A stretch of DNA of 60,616 nucleotides from Solirubrobacteraceae bacterium (GTDB lineage: Bacteria; Actinomycetota; Thermoleophilia; Solirubrobacterales; Solirubrobacteraceae). A model generated the notes under the pieces. The model saw only the letters and a list, made by a program, of their open reading frames with translations. It did not search any database and had not been told where the DNA came from. The translations under genes were made by a program, and so were the position numbers. The stretch spans positions 1-60,616 of the forward strand of contig JAGIBJ010000048.1 of the NCBI GenBank assembly GCA_017744415.1, written 5' to 3'. The stretch's first letter is position 1, and each line of letters opens with the position of its first letter. Below are positions 1-8,693 of the stretch, one piece after another.

Positions 1-418
1 GAGCCGGAGCGGCGACGGGTGCGGCGGCGGCCGGGGCGTGGGGTGCCACCGGGCCGGGCGCGACGGGCGCGGCTGCGGCGGGCGTGATGCGGTGCGGCTC
101 GGTCGGAAGCTTGGGCCTCGCCGGAGCGGCGGGCGCCGGTGCAGCCGGCTCGGAAGCGGCGACGGCGAGGGGCTCGCCGACGGGCGCAGCCGGAGGCAGG
201 GGAGCGTCGGCGGCGGGCGCCGGGCCTCCGAGCAGCTCGTCCATCTGCGACACGAGACGCGGAGCCTCGGGGACGGGCGCGGCGGCATCCGGCAGCGGTC
301 CACCGAGGAAGTCCTCCTGCGACGCGCCACCCGTGCCGGGCTCCGGCATGAACGACAGCGGATCCGAGGCGGCGCTCGGGATGAAGGCTTCAGCGGCTTT
401 GCTGGATTCGGAGGCCAT
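1..418 (-). CDS. Partial Ala/Pro-rich protein of unknown function (N-terminal 139 codons)
   Basis: The minus strand is open from an ATG at 418 to the window edge, so only the N-terminus is visible. It opens MASESSKAAEAFIPSAASDP and soon becomes Ala/Pro-rich low complexity. Two short acidic motifs look related: QEDFLGG and MDELLGG, each followed by a Pro/Ala linker. No fold, signal peptide or membrane segment is visible. The composition suggests a disordered linker or N-terminal tail of a larger protein. The plus-strand reading across the same stretch is a GC-rich shadow. I do not recognise the family. Confidence 0.6.
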   Translation of the reverse strand, partial: MASESSKAAEAFIPSAASDPLSFMPEPGTGGASQEDFLGGPLPDAAAPVPEAPRLVSQMDELLGGPAPAADAPLPPAAPVGEPLAVAASEPAAPAPAAPARPKLPTEPHRITPAAAAPVAPGPVAPHAPAAAAPVAAPA

Positions 419-735
419 GAGAATCGCCCGGGGGAAGTGGAGACGGACGGCGCGACCGGGTGCACACCGCATTCCAAAGGTCGGCGTCCCACGGAACCCC
501 TTGAGGCTCCGGGCCGCCTCTGGGCGCACCGGTGGACCAAGGACCGACGGCCGGTGCATCGTGGATTCGCGGGACGGGCAGGGGACGCCCGCGTTAACGA
601 GCCATCAGCAATCAGCGCCGACCAGTTGCGACCAGCCGGTGCGGTGCGTAGCGTCACGATCGTCGGGGGACGCCATCCCACGTGCTTTGCGCGTAGGGGG
701 GGGCGAATTTTGTCTCGCCGGCGCCTCTTATAAGT
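419..735. other. Intergenic region between divergent genes
   Basis: These 317 bases separate the partial minus-strand ORF from the sigma-factor gene. No credible ORF is seen. A run of G at 697-704, the stretch GAATTTTGTC and the box TATAAG (729-734) give the last 60 bases the look of a promoter region. TATAAG directly abuts the ATG at 736, too close for the ATG to be transcribed from it. Confidence 0.5.
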
Positions 736-2073
736 ATGGGCACCTCTACGATCCTCGACTCGGAACCGGCCACGCCGCCGCGCGCGGCGCGCCAGCGCGA
801 CCGCCTCGCCGCGCAGACGCTCGCCACCGACGTCGCCCGGCTGCACGGCGATGCGCTGCTGCGCACCGCCCGGCGGTTCGCCGACGATCCCGACGACGCC
901 CACGACGCGTACCAGCGCGCCCTGGAGCTGCTCCTCGAGCACGCCGCCACCATCGAGCGCGCCAAGGTCGTCGCGTGGATGCACGTCGTCGTCCGCCGCG
1001 AGGCGAGCGCTCTTCGTCGGCGCCACGACCGGCACATCCCCTTCGACGTCGACACGGTCGACGAGTTCCAGCGGTCCGACCGCACCGACGAGCACCTCGA
1101 CCGCATCGATCTCGCCCAGCGCGCCGGCGAAGCCCTCGCCACGCTCAAGGAGAACGAGGCGCAGGCCCTCTGCCTCCGGGCACAGGGCCTCAGCTACGAG
1201 GAGATCGCCGATGCCTACGGCTGGAGCTACACGAAGGTCAACCGCGCGGTGAGCGAGGGCAGGCGCGCCTTCGTCGACCACTACCTCGGTGCCGAGCGCG
1301 GCGACCTCTGCGCGCTCGCGGGCGACCGCCTCGGCGCGTTTCTCGCCGGCGAGCTGCGCGCCCGCGAGCACCTGCGGATCAAGGCCCACCTCACGCGCTG
1401 CTCGGGCTGCCGCGCCCAACTTCACGCGGAACGCGGCGCCGACCAGGCTCTCCGCGCCCTGCTTCCGCCCACCGTTGCGGGCGTCACCCAGACCGCATGG
1501 CTGCACGACCACCTCCTCGGTCCGATCGGCGACCTCGCCGGCCGCCTCGCTCCGCACGCCGATCAGGCGCTCGGCGCCAAGGTCGGCGTAGCCGCCGTCT
1601 CCGTTGCCGCGATCGCTGGCGGCGGCGTCACCGTCGAACGTCATCTGGCAACGCACGAGCCGCCCCGCGCCATACGCGCCGCCCTCACCACCGACCCGCC
1701 GGCGCGCACCGAGTCAGCACCCGCCGCCGTCACCGCCGCGGTCGCGGCCGCAGCGACGAGCGGTGAGCGCATCGCCGAGACCGCCCGCGAGCGCCAGGCA
1801 GCCGCCCAGCGCCGGGCCGCCGCGCGCAAGAAGGCCGCGGCCGCACGCCGCGCCAAGACCGCTGCCGCGCGCGAATTCGCTCCCGCCACCCGCGAATTCT
1901 CGGGCAGCCGGACCGCCACGCAGACCGCCACCCGGTCCGGTGGCGCGAGCAGCACCTCAGGCGGTGCCTCCGACACCACTGGGGCCGTCCCGAGCGCCCC
2001 CGTCGAGGTCCCCGTCGACGCCGCCGCCAGCGATCCCGGTATCACCGTCACCGACGACGCCGGCACCCCCTGA
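736..2073 (+). CDS. ECF-type sigma-70 factor fused to zinc-finger/membrane anti-sigma-like tail
   Basis: A 445-residue protein that probably directs RNA polymerase to alternative promoters. Residues about 35-100 match sigma region 2. Residues about 125-182 match region 4, with the helix-turn-helix LSYEEIADAYGWSYTKVNRA. A zinc-finger-like HLTRCSGC (H218-x3-C222-x2-C225) follows, as in ZAS anti-sigma domains, then one membrane segment at about 281-300. The last 140 residues are Ala/Arg/Thr-rich low complexity. An ECF factor alone is about 180 residues, so this is a one-polypeptide sigma plus tethering tail. The tail may hold the sigma domain at the membrane until a signal releases it (inference). 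The ATG start has no clear Shine-Dalgarno sequence. Confidence 0.85.
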   Translation: MGTSTILDSEPATPPRAARQRDRLAAQTLATDVARLHGDALLRTARRFADDPDDAHDAYQRALELLLEHAATIERAKVVAWMHVVVRREASALRRRHDRHIPFDVDTVDEFQRSDRTDEHLDRIDLAQRAGEALATLKENEAQALCLRAQGLSYEEIADAYGWSYTKVNRAVSEGRRAFVDHYLGAERGDLCALAGDRLGAFLAGELRAREHLRIKAHLTRCSGCRAQLHAERGADQALRALLPPTVAGVTQTAWLHDHLLGPIGDLAGRLAPHADQALGAKVGVAAVSVAAIAGGGVTVERHLATHEPPRAIRAALTTDPPARTESAPAAVTAAVAAAATSGERIAETARERQAAAQRRAAARKKAAAARRAKTAAAREFAPATREFSGSRTATQTATRSGGASSTSGGASDTTGAVPSAPVEVPVDAAASDPGITVTDDAGTP

Positions 2074-2083
2074 GGAGCACGTC

Positions 2084-2197
2084 ATGCGCGAATGTCCTGC
2101 ACCGTGCGACCGTCGTCGCTCGCCCTCTGACTCCTGCCCCGATCCGTCCGATGCGACGCCTACCGTGTGCTCAGTCGATCCGACCAAGGCCCGCTGA
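2084..2197 (+). CDS. Candidate 37-residue Cys-rich small protein
   Basis: A short ORF starting at ATG 2084 right behind the sigma-factor stop. GAGGAG at 2072-2077 gives a Shine-Dalgarno spaced 6 nt from the start, one of the better ribosome sites in the window. The peptide begins MRECPAPCDRRRSPSD and has four cysteines and many Pro/Ser/Asp. Its TGA lies 5 nt before the ATG of the next gene, which has no ribosome site of its own, so translation may be coupled. It could be a real small protein or a leader peptide; no family is recognised. Confidence 0.45.
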   Translation: MRECPAPCDRRRSPSDSCPDPSDATPTVCSVDPTKAR

Positions 2198-2202
2198 CTC
2201 CC

Positions 2203-2658
2203 ATGCCGCTCTGTTTCATCGAACCCCACGACGCGATCCGCGTGATCCTCGAGTCCGTGGGCCGTGAGGCCCGGCGCCAGCTCCTCGGCGAACTGATCCG
2301 CGCCTGGGTCGACGACATCCCCGAGGAGCAGCTCGCAAGCCACTACGCGCGCGCCGTGCAAGACCTCGACGACGCCGACCTCTCGATGCTCGCCGCCTGG
2401 CACGCCTCGCTCGAGATCGGCCAGCCGATCCCCAGTCGCGACTTCCTCCTGCGCGTCTTCCCGACGCTCGGCGAGAACCGCCGCGAAGCCCTCAAGCTCG
2501 CCGCCGGCTTCCGTGGCGAAGAGGCCTTCGACTCCGGCATCTCCGAAGAGCAGGCCCTCGCCACCGTGCTCCCGAGCCTCTCCCGCGCCCGAGCCGAAGA
2601 ACTCGTCAACGAGTCCCTCGAGCTCTACGTCTGGGACAGGATCGGGTCCGACAACTGA
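2203..2658 (+). CDS. Hypothetical protein, 151 aa
   Basis: Starts at ATG 2203 (MPLCFIEPHDAIRVILES), 5 nt after the small Cys-rich ORF; an upstream GTG at 2167 is less likely. The sequence is acidic and predicted mostly helical, with no signal peptide or membrane segment. Its position behind the sigma/anti-sigma fusion suggests co-transcription with it. No known domain is recognised. Confidence 0.7.
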   Translation: MPLCFIEPHDAIRVILESVGREARRQLLGELIRAWVDDIPEEQLASHYARAVQDLDDADLSMLAAWHASLEIGQPIPSRDFLLRVFPTLGENRREALKLAAGFRGEEAFDSGISEEQALATVLPSLSRARAEELVNESLELYVWDRIGSDN

Positions 2659-2727
2659 CGGACCTTCGCCCGTGCCGCCGTCCACCTGAGATGCGGCGGT
2701 GGAGCGGCGAGGCGTTGGAATGCCGAG

Positions 2728-2733
2728 TAAGCT
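2728..2733 (+). promoter_or_regulatory. TAAGCT -10-like box for the DUF59 gene
   Basis: The box ends 7 nt before ATG 2741, so transcription would start at or next to the A of the start codon. This favours 2741 over the upstream ATG at 2720. Confidence 0.5.
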
Positions 2734-2740
2734 GATCGGC

Positions 2741-3037
2741 ATGGCAACCGCAGACGAGGTCGAAGAGGCCCTCACGAACGTCATCGACCCCGAACTCGGG
2801 CTCGATTTCGTCGAACTGGGCCTGATCTACGGCATTGAGGTCGAGGCGGAGCATGTGACGGTCACGTACACGCTCACCTCGCCCGGCTGCCCGATCGGCC
2901 CGCAGGTCGCCGAGCAGATCCAGGAGTTCGCCGGCGAGCTCGACGGCGTGGAATCCGTCGAAGCCACGCTCACGTTCACGCCCCCGTGGACGCCCGAGCG
3001 CATGAGCGAAGACGCGAAGTTCGCGCTCGGCTACTAG
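2741..3037 (+). CDS. MIP18/DUF59 family iron-sulfur assembly protein (SufT/PaaD-like)
   Basis: A 98-residue single-domain protein, the usual length of the family. It has the conserved IDPELGLDFVELGLIY start and the TLTSPGCPIG loop with the single cysteine near a TVTYTLTS strand. Family members help deliver or mature Fe-S clusters (established for SufT, PaaD and eukaryotic MIP18); the target here is unknown. ATG 2720 would add seven residues upstream of the conserved start MATADEVEEAL. No suf genes are nearby. Confidence 0.88.
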   Translation: MATADEVEEALTNVIDPELGLDFVELGLIYGIEVEAEHVTVTYTLTSPGCPIGPQVAEQIQEFAGELDGVESVEATLTFTPPWTPERMSEDAKFALGY

Positions 3038-3081
3038 CCGAGCGCTCTCGCTCCACCACCGGGCCGCGCGAGGCGGCCGGT

Positions 3082-4500
3082 TTAGACGGCGCTCGCGTCG
3101 CCCTGGTGCTCGCGCGCGAGGCGTACGAGCTCGTCGACCGACTGCGTGACGCCCTCGGAGATCACGTCGACGTCCGGGATCGTGTCGAAGTCGGCCAGCA
3201 GGCCGAAGTCGAGGTGGCCGTTGTACGAGAACACGGCGATCGCGAGACCGTGGCCCTGCGGCAGGAACGCGATGGGGTAGATGTCGAGGAGCTTGCGGCC
3301 GACCATGTAGAGCGGCAGCTGCGGGCCCGGCACGTTCGTCACCAGCAGGTTGAAGAAGTGCGTCGAGAACTGCAGGCGCGAGGCCTGCGCGAGCAGCGTC
3401 GGCGGCGCGAGGTTCTGCACGCCCGCGAGCACCTCGGCGCCGAGCGCCTGGCCCGACGCCTTGAGGTCGTCCATCGCTTGGCGCACGATCAGGTAGCGAT
3501 CGAGCGGATCGTCGACGTAGACGGGCAACGGCCCCTGCATCACGGCCAGCTTGTTGCCGAACTCGCCGCGCTGCGCATCACCGCGCACCGACACTGGGAC
3601 GAGTGCTCGGAGCTCCAGGCCCTCGGTGCGCACGCCGCGTGAGAGCAGCCAGCGGCGCAGCGCGCCGGTGACGACCGTGACGACGACGTCGTTGATCGAG
3701 CCGCCGAACGTGTTCTTCACGAGGCGCAGATCGGTGAGGTCGGTCTGCACGCCGCGGTAGCGGCGATGCGGACCCGCAAGATGGTTGAGCGGGGAGGACG
3801 GTGCCGGGGCCAGCGAGGCCCACGCGATCGAGCCGACACCGCGGGCCACATCGCGTACGCGCCGCGCGGCATCCTCGGGCTGCTGCAGGGCGCGCACGGC
3901 GCCGGTGGCGGCCGAGACCAGGTCGCGCGCCGTGTTCTGCAGCGAGCGGCCGGCGAGCTCGGTGGCCGTCGGCGTGGACTGCGGCGACCACGGCCCGAGC
4001 TTCGGCTCCTCCGGCATCTCGGGGTCGAGCGTGCAGAGCACCGTCGCGAGGTCGACGCCGGAAATGCCGTCGATGAGCGCGTGGTGCGTCTTGGAGATGA
4101 TCGCCCAGCGGTCGTCCTCAAGGCCCTCGACGACCCACAGCTCCCACAGCGGGCGACCACGATCCAGGCGCTGGGAGAAGATCCGCGCGGCGAGCTTCAT
4201 GAGCTCTTCGTCGTTGCCCGGGGCCGGCAGCGCCGTGTGGCGGATGTGGTCCTCGATGTCGAAGTTCTCGTCGTCGATCCAGTACGGGCGACCGGCCTCG
4301 CGTGGCGGGTAGTGCAGCCGCTGGCGATAGCGCGGCACGAGGTGGATCCGCATGCGCACGGAGTCGAGCACGTCGGCGAGCTGCGGCGGCGGCCCTTCGC
4401 AGACCGCCAGGCCGCCGATGTGCATCAGGGCGGCGTCGTCCTCCTGGTGCAGGAATCCCGCGTCGATGCCACTGAGCTGATCGAGATGCCGCTGCGCCAC
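3082..4500 (-). CDS. WS/DGAT family O-acyltransferase (wax ester / triacylglycerol synthesis)
   Basis: A 472-residue protein that transfers acyl groups from acyl-CoA to fatty alcohols or diacylglycerol. The catalytic HHxxxDG motif is intact: KTHHALIDGISG, with H139, H140, D144 and G145. Other family marks are PLWELWVVEGL, the substrate-pocket segment NDVVVTVVTGALRRWL and the C-terminal LVTNVPGPQLPLYM. It starts at GTG 4500. A second family member at 58477-59868 has lost this motif. Actinobacteria use such enzymes to store neutral lipid; the substrate cannot be read from sequence. Confidence 0.93.
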   Translation of the reverse strand: MAQRHLDQLSGIDAGFLHQEDDAALMHIGGLAVCEGPPPQLADVLDSVRMRIHLVPRYRQRLHYPPREAGRPYWIDDENFDIEDHIRHTALPAPGNDEELMKLAARIFSQRLDRGRPLWELWVVEGLEDDRWAIISKTHHALIDGISGVDLATVLCTLDPEMPEEPKLGPWSPQSTPTATELAGRSLQNTARDLVSAATGAVRALQQPEDAARRVRDVARGVGSIAWASLAPAPSSPLNHLAGPHRRYRGVQTDLTDLRLVKNTFGGSINDVVVTVVTGALRRWLLSRGVRTEGLELRALVPVSVRGDAQRGEFGNKLAVMQGPLPVYVDDPLDRYLIVRQAMDDLKASGQALGAEVLAGVQNLAPPTLLAQASRLQFSTHFFNLLVTNVPGPQLPLYMVGRKLLDIYPIAFLPQGHGLAIAVFSYNGHLDFGLLADFDTIPDVDVISEGVTQSVDELVRLAREHQGDASAV

Positions 4501-4506
4501 GCGCCG

Positions 4507-4512
4507 ATCCTA
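4507..4512 (-). promoter_or_regulatory. TAGGAT -10-like box for the WS/DGAT gene
   Basis: Reads TAGGAT on the minus strand, with 6 nt to GTG 4500: the spacing expected if the start codon is the 5' end of the mRNA. Confidence 0.5.
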
Positions 4513-4588
4513 GACCGGCTGGCGGCGTGCGTGCCGCACCGTGCGTCACACATCGATGCCATCGCGCCCGGTCCGCGGCAGTACCCCG

Positions 4589-5572
4589 ATGTGCGACGCT
4601 GAGCTGGTGCCCGGCTCCCCCGTATCCCTCGACGACCACGAGGTGGAACGCTCGCCGCACCGCCTGCTGCTGATCGTGCTCGGTGCCCAGCTCGTGATCG
4701 GCGCGGCGCTGCTCGGCTGGGTCGCCATGGGTCGCCCGGTCCCGGGCATCGCCGAACCGAAGGCCGATGCCGCGACGCTCGCCCCGAAGCCGACCGTCGA
4801 CCGGTTCGACTCCGCGCGGGCCTGGCGGCTGCTCGTGCGGCAGGTGAAGGTCTACGGCCCGCGCCCGGCCGGCTCGGCGGCGTCGCGCGCGCTCGCCGAC
4901 GAGCTCGTGAAGAAGCTCCCGGGCGGCAAGCTCGAACCTGTGCCGGGCGGCCTGCAGAACGTCGTCGGCGAGCTGCCCGGCAAGGGCGCGCCGATCGTCG
5001 TCGGCGCCCACTACGACACGGCCGTGGTCGTCCCCGGCTTCGTCGGCGCGAACGACGGCGCGGGCGGCACGGCGGCCGTCGTCGAACTCGCGCGCGCGCT
5101 CGCTCGCACGAAGCGCCCCGCGAGCGCGCCGCCCATCCGGTTCGTGCTCTTCGACGGCGAGGAGCTCCCGGCCGACGCCCTGGACGGCGAGTTCGAGCGC
5201 GACGCCCTCCGCGGCGCGAAGGTGGATGCCGCGAAGGACCCGCGGCCCCGCGCCATGATCCTGCTCGACTTCATCGCGGAGAAGAAGGGCCTGAACTTTC
5301 CCCGCGAGAAGAACTCCGACAAGGCGCTGTGGGGCAAACTCCGCGCCGCCTCGCGCAAGGTCGGGACGAGCCGCATCTTCCCGGCGACGACGAGCGTCGC
5401 CATCACGGACGACCACATCCCGTACATCCGGCGCGGCGTGCCGTCGATCAACCTCATCGACTTCGCGTTCCCGCAGTGGCATACCAAACGGGACGATCTG
5501 AGCGTCGTCAGTGAGCGCAGCCTCGACGCATCCGGCGAGACGGTGCTCGAGCTGCTGCGCACCTGGCGCTGA
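4589..5572 (+). CDS. M28-family zinc aminopeptidase-like protein, membrane-anchored
   Basis: About 327 residues. The N-terminal segment [20 protein letters not shown] is a signal anchor, which puts the catalytic domain outside the membrane. The M28 metal ligands are present in order: [24 protein letters not shown] (Asp) and QWHTKRDDL. This pattern also fits glutaminyl cyclase-like members, so the reaction could be aminopeptidase or N-terminal pyroglutamate formation. The start is uncertain: ATG 4589 is favoured, and GTG 4541 would add 16 unlikely residues. No partner gene is evident. Confidence 0.85.
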   Translation: MCDAELVPGSPVSLDDHEVERSPHRLLLIVLGAQLVIGAALLGWVAMGRPVPGIAEPKADAATLAPKPTVDRFDSARAWRLLVRQVKVYGPRPAGSAASRALADELVKKLPGGKLEPVPGGLQNVVGELPGKGAPIVVGAHYDTAVVVPGFVGANDGAGGTAAVVELARALARTKRPASAPPIRFVLFDGEELPADALDGEFERDALRGAKVDAAKDPRPRAMILLDFIAEKKGLNFPREKNSDKALWGKLRAASRKVGTSRIFPATTSVAITDDHIPYIRRGVPSINLIDFAFPQWHTKRDDLSVVSERSLDASGETVLELLRTWR

Positions 5573-5643
5573 CGGATCCGCTCGAGCCCGGGGCACGCCC
5601 GCTCGTGTGCGCGGTGGCGCGTCCGGAAGGGGTGCTCGCCGCC

Positions 5644-5649
5644 TACACT
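5644..5649 (+). promoter_or_regulatory. TACACT -10-like box upstream of ispH
   Basis: Lies 9 nt before ATG 5659; it would give a 5' leader of about 2-3 nt. It also argues against the upstream GTG at 5605. Confidence 0.4.
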
Positions 5650-5658
5650 TGGAGCGAG

Positions 5659-6618
5659 ATGGCCATCGACCGCATCCTCCTCGCCTGCCCCCGCGGCTAC
5701 TGCGCCGGCGTCAGCCGCGCCGTCGAGACCGTCGAACGTGCCCTCGATCTGCATGGCGCGCCCGTCTACGTGCGCAAGGAGATCGTCCACAACAAGCACG
5801 TCGTCGAGACGCTCCGCGACCGCGGCGCGGTGTTCGTCGACGAGCTCACCGACGAGATCCCCGAGGGCGCGATCACCGTCTTCTCGGCGCACGGCGTCTC
5901 ACCGGCCGTCCACGCCGACGCCGAGCGCCGCCAGCTGCAGACCATCGACGCGACCTGCCCGCTCGTCACCAAGGTGCACCGTGAGGCGATCAAGTTCGCC
6001 GCCGACGGCTACACGATCGTGTTCATCGGCCACGGCGGCCATGAGGAGGTGGAGGGCACGATGGGCGAGGCGCCGGAGAGCATGGTGCTCGTCGAGACCG
6101 AGGACGACGTCGATCGCCTCGAGTTCGCCGAGGGCACGAAGCTCGCCTACCTCTCGCAGACCACCCTCGCCGTCACCGAGACCCGCGACATCATCGCGCG
6201 GCTGCGCGAGCGGTTCCCGAGCATCGTCGGGCCGCGCACCGACGACATCTGTTACGCCACGACGAACCGCCAGGCGGCCGTCAAGGAGCTCGCCCCGCAC
6301 TGCGACCTCGTCCTCGTGCTCGGCTCCCAGAACTCGTCGAACTCCAAGCGGCTCGTCGAGGTCGCCAAGGAGAACGGCGCCGACTCGTACCTGATCGACG
6401 GCGCGAGTGAGGTGCAGGACGCGTGGCTCGAGGGCGTCGGCACGATCGGCATCACCTCCGGCGCCTCGGCCCCCGACGAGCTCGTCCAGCGGCTCGTCGC
6501 GTTCCTGCGCGAGCGCGGCGCCCCTGAGCCCGAGGACTTCGAAGTCCTCCGCGAGGACGTGCGCTTCATGCTGCCGAAGGAGATCCGCAAGGGTCTCGCG
6601 GCCGCCGCCGACCGCTAG
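5659..6618 (+). CDS. ispH: 4-hydroxy-3-methylbut-2-enyl diphosphate reductase
   Basis: The last enzyme of the MEP isoprenoid pathway: a cytosolic 4Fe-4S enzyme that reduces HMBPP to IPP and DMAPP. At 319 residues it is of family length. The three cluster cysteines are visible in [23 protein letters not shown] and [11 protein letters not shown]. The substrate-contacting [10 protein letters not shown] and [14 protein letters not shown] motifs are also present. A GTG 18 codons upstream is open, but the conserved start [15 protein letters not shown] argues for 5659. Confidence 0.97.
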   Translation: MAIDRILLACPRGYCAGVSRAVETVERALDLHGAPVYVRKEIVHNKHVVETLRDRGAVFVDELTDEIPEGAITVFSAHGVSPAVHADAERRQLQTIDATCPLVTKVHREAIKFAADGYTIVFIGHGGHEEVEGTMGEAPESMVLVETEDDVDRLEFAEGTKLAYLSQTTLAVTETRDIIARLRERFPSIVGPRTDDICYATTNRQAAVKELAPHCDLVLVLGSQNSSNSKRLVEVAKENGADSYLIDGASEVQDAWLEGVGTIGITSGASAPDELVQRLVAFLRERGAPEPEDFEVLREDVRFMLPKEIRKGLAAAADR

Positions 6619-6635
6619 CCACCGCGGGCCGCGCA

Positions 6636-7802
6636 GTGTCGACCACGCTGCTCATCTCCGATCTCCACCTGGGAGGCCGGCTCAACACCGATGTGCTCCG
6701 CGCGCCGGCGCCACGGGCTCGCCTCAAGGAGCGCCTCGCCGACGTCGACCGGCTCGTGCTGCTCGGCGACATGATCGAGTTCCGCCACTCGCCCCAGCGC
6801 GAGGCGCTGCGCGACGGGCTCCCGGTGCTGGAAGACCTGGCCGGCGCGCTGCGCAAGGGCGCGGAGGTGGTGGTGGTGCCCGGCAACCATGACTGGGCGC
6901 TGCTCGCAAAATGGAACGCCGACCGTGCCGCGAGCGACGAGCCCGCGCCACCGATGACCCTCACGGAGTCAGTGCGCGCGATCGACGCCTCCGATGCTGC
7001 CGCCGCCGTGGAGCACGCGTTCGGGCGTTCCGTCGAGATCTGTTACCCCGGGCTGTGGATCGAGGACGGCGTCTACGCGATGCACGGGCACTACCTCGAC
7101 GTGCACGCCCTGCTGCCGACCGTGGAGCGCCTCGGCGCCGGCGCGCTGCAGCGACTCTCCGGCGAGATGGTGCCGCTGGCGGCGAAGCCGGCCGACTACG
7201 AGCGGGTGCTCGCGCCCTGGTACGCGTTCATCGGAGCGAGCGTCGAGCGACTCTCGGCGAATGCGTCGACCCGTCGCGCCTCCACGAGCTCGCGCTACTA
7301 CGAGCGCATCAAGAGCCGCAGCCCACGGGCGCAGGCGTGGGCGCTCGGGTTGCGCGCGGGCGTCGCGGCACTGAACGCGACGGGCCTTGGCCCGCTCTCG
7401 GCGGAGCTCTCCGGCCACGCGATGATCGCCTCGGCGATGCACGCCATCGACGAGGTCGACGCCCGGCTGAGCATCGGCGCCGACCACCTCATCTTCGGCC
7501 ACTGCCACCGCCCGGGCCCGCTACCGACCGATGACGCGTCGGCCTGGCTCACCCGCGTGGGCACGAAGCTCATCAACACCGGCAACTGGGTCTACGAGCC
7601 GCGCTTCCAGGCTTCGCTCGGCTCCGACGGCGCGTACTGGCCGGGCACGGCCGTCGTCGTCGAACCGGGCGAGGCGCCGCGGCTGGAACGGATCCTGGCC
7701 GACTTTCCCGAGGCGTCGCTGATCGACGGCCGCTGGGAGGACGAAGCGGTGCGGCCCGAGCTCGAGGCACCGGCCGACGAGGCATCAGCCGCCGACGAGT
7801 AG
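6636..7802 (+). CDS. Calcineurin-like metallophosphoesterase
   Basis: 388 residues with all metal-binding signatures of the family: SDLHLGG near the N-terminus, LLGDMIEF, PGNHDWALL, and C-terminal FGHCHRPG plus INTGNW. The GTG start lies 18 nt after the ispH stop, so the genes are likely co-transcribed. The central helical insert (residues about 160-260) is larger than in minimal phosphodiesterases and may define the substrate, which I cannot name. Its 3' end overlaps the convergent gene by 18 nt. Confidence 0.9.
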   Translation: MSTTLLISDLHLGGRLNTDVLRAPAPRARLKERLADVDRLVLLGDMIEFRHSPQREALRDGLPVLEDLAGALRKGAEVVVVPGNHDWALLAKWNADRAASDEPAPPMTLTESVRAIDASDAAAAVEHAFGRSVEICYPGLWIEDGVYAMHGHYLDVHALLPTVERLGAGALQRLSGEMVPLAAKPADYERVLAPWYAFIGASVERLSANASTRRASTSSRYYERIKSRSPRAQAWALGLRAGVAALNATGLGPLSAELSGHAMIASAMHAIDEVDARLSIGADHLIFGHCHRPGPLPTDDASAWLTRVGTKLINTGNWVYEPRFQASLGSDGAYWPGTAVVVEPGEAPRLERILADFPEASLIDGRWEDEAVRPELEAPADEASAADE

Positions 7803-8681
7803 GCCCGGTTCGAGCTGGAGCTCGAGCACGTCCAGCCCCTCCGAGACGGCGAGCTCGAGCACGCCCGCGGTGAGCGCGCCCTCGTGGTCGACGAGCAGGA
7901 TCGCGCCGTCGCCTTCGACACTGATCGGAGCATCACCGGCCACCTGCAGCGTGCCGGTGCCGCGCACCGTCGCCCAGATCGCGCCGGCTTCGTACGGGCC
8001 GCGGTAGTCGGCCGGGAGCAGGTCGGCGGGGGAGGGGGGAGCGAGCTCGCCCGGATCGGCCGACGGCTCGGGAAGGATGTCGTGCTCCGGCGGCGTCACC
8101 AGCAGGCGCGGCTGCTTGCTCGGCGGCGGCGTGGCCGCGGCGCCCTGGTCGCAGCTCGGATCCTCCTCGGCCTCGGCGGCCGGGGCGGCAGGCTCGGGGG
8201 CGGCAGCGCGCTCGGCCAGCTGCTGCTCCCCGTGGGCAACGAGCGCCTCGAGCAGCGCGCGGCCGTCGGCGTAGCCGGCAGGCCCGAAGTGGGCGTCGAC
8301 GAGCCGCAGGCCCTGGTCGAAGAGGTAGCGCGACGGAATGCCGGTGAGGCCGTAGGCGTGCGCGATCCGAAGCTCCTCGTCGAGGACCACCGGGAAGTCG
8401 ACGCCGAGGCGATCGAGCGTGCGCTCGACCTCGGCCTCGGTCACCCCGGCCTCGTCAGCATCGACGGCGACGCCGATCACGCGCGCGCCGCGGGAGGCGA
8501 ATGCCTCGTGCCAGCGCTGGAGTTCGAGCAGAGGGCGCAGGCTCACGGCCCGGCGCGCATCGAAGAAGGCGATCACCAGCGGGCGGCCGAGTTGCTTGTC
8601 GACGCGCAGCTGCGCGGTACGAAGCCACGGCAGTCCGCGCGGGAACGGCGGGGCGTGGATGGTGGTCGCTGCCGGGCGCAC
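7785..8681 (-). CDS. Thioredoxin-fold (TlpA/AhpC-like) protein lacking the CxxC motif
   Basis: 298 residues. Residues about 25-150 have the strand and helix pattern of peroxiredoxin/TlpA domains, ending in the cis-Pro-like GLTGIPSRYLFD. Where the redox CxxC should sit, after the first strand (VIAFFDARRAVSLRPLLEL), there is no cysteine. The only cysteine is in the Ala/Glu/Pro-rich linker, in EDPSCDQGAAA. The last 80 residues (PADYRGPYEAGAIWATVRGTGTLQV) form a separate beta-rich domain resembling the C-terminal part of DipZ-type thioredoxin proteins. Thiol redox catalysis is therefore unlikely; binding or scaffold work is possible. The start is GTG 8681. Confidence 0.78.
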   Translation of the reverse strand: MRPAATTIHAPPFPRGLPWLRTAQLRVDKQLGRPLVIAFFDARRAVSLRPLLELQRWHEAFASRGARVIGVAVDADEAGVTEAEVERTLDRLGVDFPVVLDEELRIAHAYGLTGIPSRYLFDQGLRLVDAHFGPAGYADGRALLEALVAHGEQQLAERAAAPEPAAPAAEAEEDPSCDQGAAATPPPSKQPRLLVTPPEHDILPEPSADPGELAPPSPADLLPADYRGPYEAGAIWATVRGTGTLQVAGDAPISVEGDGAILLVDHEGALTAGVLELAVSEGLDVLELQLEPGLLVGG

Positions 8682-8687
8682 CGGCGC

Positions 8688-8693
8688 AGGCTA
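8688..8693 (-). promoter_or_regulatory. TAGCCT -10-like box for the thioredoxin-fold gene
   Basis: On the minus strand TAGCCT is followed by 6 nt and then GTG 8681. Confidence 0.5.

Noticed and set aside
84..1766. 560-codon plus-strand ORF across the left edge
   Set aside because: Its translation is Ala/Arg/Pro-rich shadow sequence. The partial minus-strand ORF and the sigma-factor gene explain the region better.
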